A stretch of 7,927 bases of DNA from assembly GCA_021793335.1 (NCBI GenBank), contig JAJYSW010000153.1, positions 1 through 7,927 of the forward strand, written 5' to 3'. The notes under the pieces are model-generated. The model ran no database searches, was not told where the DNA came from, and saw only the letters and a program-made list of their open reading frames with translations. This DNA comes from Actinomycetes bacterium (GTDB lineage: Bacteria; Actinomycetota; Actinomycetes; Mycobacteriales; Micromonosporaceae). Of the stretch, positions 6,125-7,927 are shown piece after piece (within the stretch, counting starts at the first letter, position 1; every line of letters starts with the position of its first letter). A program made the translations under genes and the position numbers.

Positions 6125-6165
6125 GGGCCTCACGATACCGTCTCGGCCTGAGACCGGGCGCGGCG

Positions 6166-6191
6166 CTGGCCCTCACCGTGACCGGGGCCGG
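6166..6191 (-). terminator. Candidate hairpin between the membrane-protein gene and xth
   Basis: On the minus strand GGCCC (6189-6185) pairs with GGGCC (6172-6168) across a 12-base loop, starting eight bases after the stop of the upstream membrane-protein gene. The core is only five all-G/C pairs, and there is no U tract. It may end that transcript before xth, but it is weak and may simply be chance in such GC-rich DNA. Confidence 0.25.
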
Positions 6192-6196
6192 GGCGC

Positions 6197-7927
6197 CTAC
6201 CGGCGGTTATGGCCGTGTGCGAGCACATCGCAGTCGATGGCGGTCGCCGCTTCGTCCGCTTCGGGGCGGGGCCCGACGGCGAGGGCGAGCAGTCCGAAGC
6301 CGGTGGCGATGGCGAACCCGGGGACGGCGACGCCGGAGTCGTTGAGGGCGAAGCCGATGACGGCGACGGCGAGGAGGCCGATCACGGCCGCTTCGGTCGC
6401 GTTCGACCGGATGGGGGATCGTCGCCGCCAGACCAGGTAGGCGCCGACGACGGCGGCGGCCACCAGGTAGGTCAGGGGGGTGCCGATCGAGCCGATCGCC
6501 GAGTCGGCCTTGCGCAGCAGGACGCCGCCGGCGGTGCCTTCGAAGACCGCGCCGACGAACCGGCCCAGGTGCGTCTGGTCGGCGTCGGGCCGCAGGTAGT
6601 CCAGGAGCCCGACTGCGGCGAACACGGCGAAGGCCGCTCCCGCGGCCAGTGCGAGCCCGCCGATCGAGAGCCGGCGGCCCCACAGGCTGAGGCAGGTCAG
6701 GACGAGGGCGGCGACGATGGTGAGCATGCCGCCGACATCGCCGCCGAGCGTGGGTGCGCCGATCAGGACGGTGGCGGCCACGCCGAGGGCGACCGGTCCG
6801 ATCGTGCGCAGTCGGCCGCGCCAGGGGATGAAGGCGATGATGAGGACGAGCGCGGCGGCGAACACGGCGAAGGCGTAGTTTCCGAGCCCGGAGAAGCGGG
6901 CCCCGGCCTGCGCGGTGTACCCCAGGGGGGTGTGCAGGGGCCAGGTCGCGCCGGTGAACTGGTCGACGGCGATGAGTCCGGCGGTGACGCCGGCGACCAT
7001 GAGGGCGGCCCGGCGGCCCGCGCGCAGGCCCGGCAGCCACGCCACGATCGTCAACACGGTGACGCCGGCGATGATGACCAGCCAGAACGCGACTTCGGGC
7101 CGGTCGGCTCGCCACCACGGCGGGATGCCGGCGGCGACCCCGGCGACCGGCATCGCCGAGACGGCCGTGCACACGGTGCGGGCCGTGGCCCGCCACCGGT
7201 CGGGGCCGATCAGCAGCCATACCGCGGCCGCGACGGCCAGGACGCCGGCGGCGGCCAGGACGCCGTAGAACTTCCATCCGACTCCGGCGACGGCCGCCGA
7301 GGCCCGGGTCTCGTCGACGCCGGTGTCGACGGCGGCCGCGGAGGTGTGGTCGGGGTCGGCCTCGACCGAGGCCGGGCGTCCGGACATGGCCGCGGGGACG
7401 TCCGCGTCGACGGCGTCGAGCGCGGTCGGGGCCAGGTCGACCAGTTGGACGTAACCTTCGCGCCTGGTCGTCGCCGAGGTCAGGGTTCCGGCTTCGATGC
7501 CGTGGCCGCCGTAGATGACAGGGTGCAGCGAGGAGGGGGCCGCCGAGTCGGCGATCCCGGCGATCAGGAGCCGCCATCGTTCGGGCACGACCGCGGCGAT
7601 GTCGGTGATCGCGGCGTCGGCTTCGGAGGCGGCGGCCACACGGATCGGGTCCGGTTCGCTTCCGTTCGTCTCGTGTTCGTCTTCGGCGGTGACGTCGGTG
7701 TCGTCTTGGCCGAGCGCGTCGTAGTCGGTGGTGGTGTCGTCGTCGACGGTGGTCTCTTCGCCGACGATGACGCCGGGGTCGACGATGACGATGTCGCAGG
7801 CGGCCATCGCCTCGGGCAGGTCGTCCAAGCCCGCACCCCAGAACGCGAGGTTCCCTTCGGTGTTGGCGGCGGCGAGGGCCGCGCCCACACCGATGGCCGA
7901 GACGCACAACCCCGCACGGACCTCGAC
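6197..7927 (-). CDS. Polytopic membrane protein with N-terminal alkaline-phosphatase-superfamily-like region (partial, 5' end outside window)
   Basis: The frame is open to the window edge, giving 576 residues without a natural start. A TTG at 7909 falls inside a continuous domain and is not a credible start. Numbering from that TTG, residues 1-170 look like the end of an extracytoplasmic domain. LLIAGIADS, the GGHGIEAGTLTSATTRR stretch (134-150) and VQLVDLAPTALDAV (154-167) resemble the closing segments of alkaline phosphatase/sulfatase-fold proteins. An acidic low-complexity insert covers 51-88. After a linker come about ten hydrophobic segments (near 214-234, 247-262, 272-292, 301-316, 341-361, 369-385, 393-409, 415-436, 478-494, 505-521, 526-545). 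Between them are conserved-looking RFSGLGN (338-344), GGDVGG (389-394) and ALNDSGVAVP (521-530). I recall actinobacterial proteins with this architecture, but no established function. The metal-binding N-terminal half cannot be examined here, so enzymatic activity is open. Confidence 0.85.
   Translation of the reverse strand, partial: VEVRAGLCVSAIGVGAALAAANTEGNLAFWGAGLDDLPEAMAACDIVIVDPGVIVGEETTVDDDTTTDYDALGQDDTDVTAEDEHETNGSEPDPIRVAAASEADAAITDIAAVVPERWRLLIAGIADSAAPSSLHPVIYGGHGIEAGTLTSATTRREGYVQLVDLAPTALDAVDADVPAAMSGRPASVEADPDHTSAAAVDTGVDETRASAAVAGVGWKFYGVLAAAGVLAVAAAVWLLIGPDRWRATARTVCTAVSAMPVAGVAAGIPPWWRADRPEVAFWLVIIAGVTVLTIVAWLPGLRAGRRAALMVAGVTAGLIAVDQFTGATWPLHTPLGYTAQAGARFSGLGNYAFAVFAAALVLIIAFIPWRGRLRTIGPVALGVAATVLIGAPTLGGDVGGMLTIVAALVLTCLSLWGRRLSIGGLALAAGAAFAVFAAVGLLDYLRPDADQTHLGRFVGAVFEGTAGGVLLRKADSAIGSIGTPLTYLVAAAVVGAYLVWRRRSPIRSNATEAAVIGLLAVAVIGFALNDSGVAVPGFAIATGFGLLALAVGPRPEADEAATAIDCDVLAHGHNRR

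Noticed and set aside
4889..6151. A 420-codon plus-strand frame opposite xth and the coiled-coil gene
   Set aside because: The product is Gly/Val-rich and antisense to two convincing genes; xth shows every catalytic residue of its family.
7681..7800. Possible repeat array or CRISPR-like stretch of TCG/GTC units
   Set aside because: There is no regular repeat-spacer pattern; these are codon-level microrepeats encoding an acidic Asp/Thr-rich segment.
6207..7907. A 566-codon minus-strand frame overlapping the membrane-protein gene
   Set aside because: The product is an Arg/His/Pro-rich shadow without hydrophobic structure. The overlapping frame encodes clear membrane helices and conserved-looking motifs.
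7907..7909. TTG as the real start of the membrane-protein gene
   Set aside because: The frame continues open to the window edge with residues that fit the same domain, so the gene is most likely cut by the window.

Overview
The window is very GC-rich DNA with strong G/C preference at third codon positions, GTG starts, AGG-type ribosome binding sites and tightly overlapping genes. Together with the gene types, this points to a chromosomal segment of a high-GC actinomycete. The family (for example Glycomycetaceae or Micromonosporaceae) is a guess. I see no rRNA, tRNA, CRISPR array, insertion sequence or phage gene, and no gene-free stretch longer than about 120 bases.

Layout, left to right. 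(1) 1-650, plus strand: the last 46 codons of an AlkA-type 3-methyladenine DNA glycosylase, overlapping by ATGA with a complete O6-methylguanine-DNA methyltransferase (ogt), forming an alkylation-repair pair. (2) 756-1199, minus strand: a small membrane-anchored secreted protein of unknown function, convergent with ogt. (3) 1200-1318: a divergent intergenic region holding a perfect 16-bp palindrome. (4) 1319-4275, plus strand: a two-gene ATGA-coupled unit made of a molybdopterin (MopB superfamily) oxidoreductase without any N-terminal Fe-S cysteine, and a 162-residue helical protein with two ExxH motifs. (5) 4328-6124, minus strand: exodeoxyribonuclease III (xth), followed 33 bases downstream by a secreted coiled-coil protein with a C-terminal LAS-peptidase-like (ARB_07466-like) domain. 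(6) 6197 to the window end, minus strand: a large polytopic membrane protein with an N-terminal alkaline-phosphatase-superfamily-like region. Its 5' end lies outside the window.

How the genes fit together. AlkA, Ogt and Xth all deal with damaged bases or the abasic sites left by base removal. They are in two separate transcription units, so shared control is not shown. The least understood unit is the molybdoenzyme with its small helical partner. Translational coupling suggests they act together, and the lack of Fe-S ligands in the large subunit raises the question of how electrons leave the molybdenum centre. The two envelope proteins at the right have no evident link to the repair genes beyond position.
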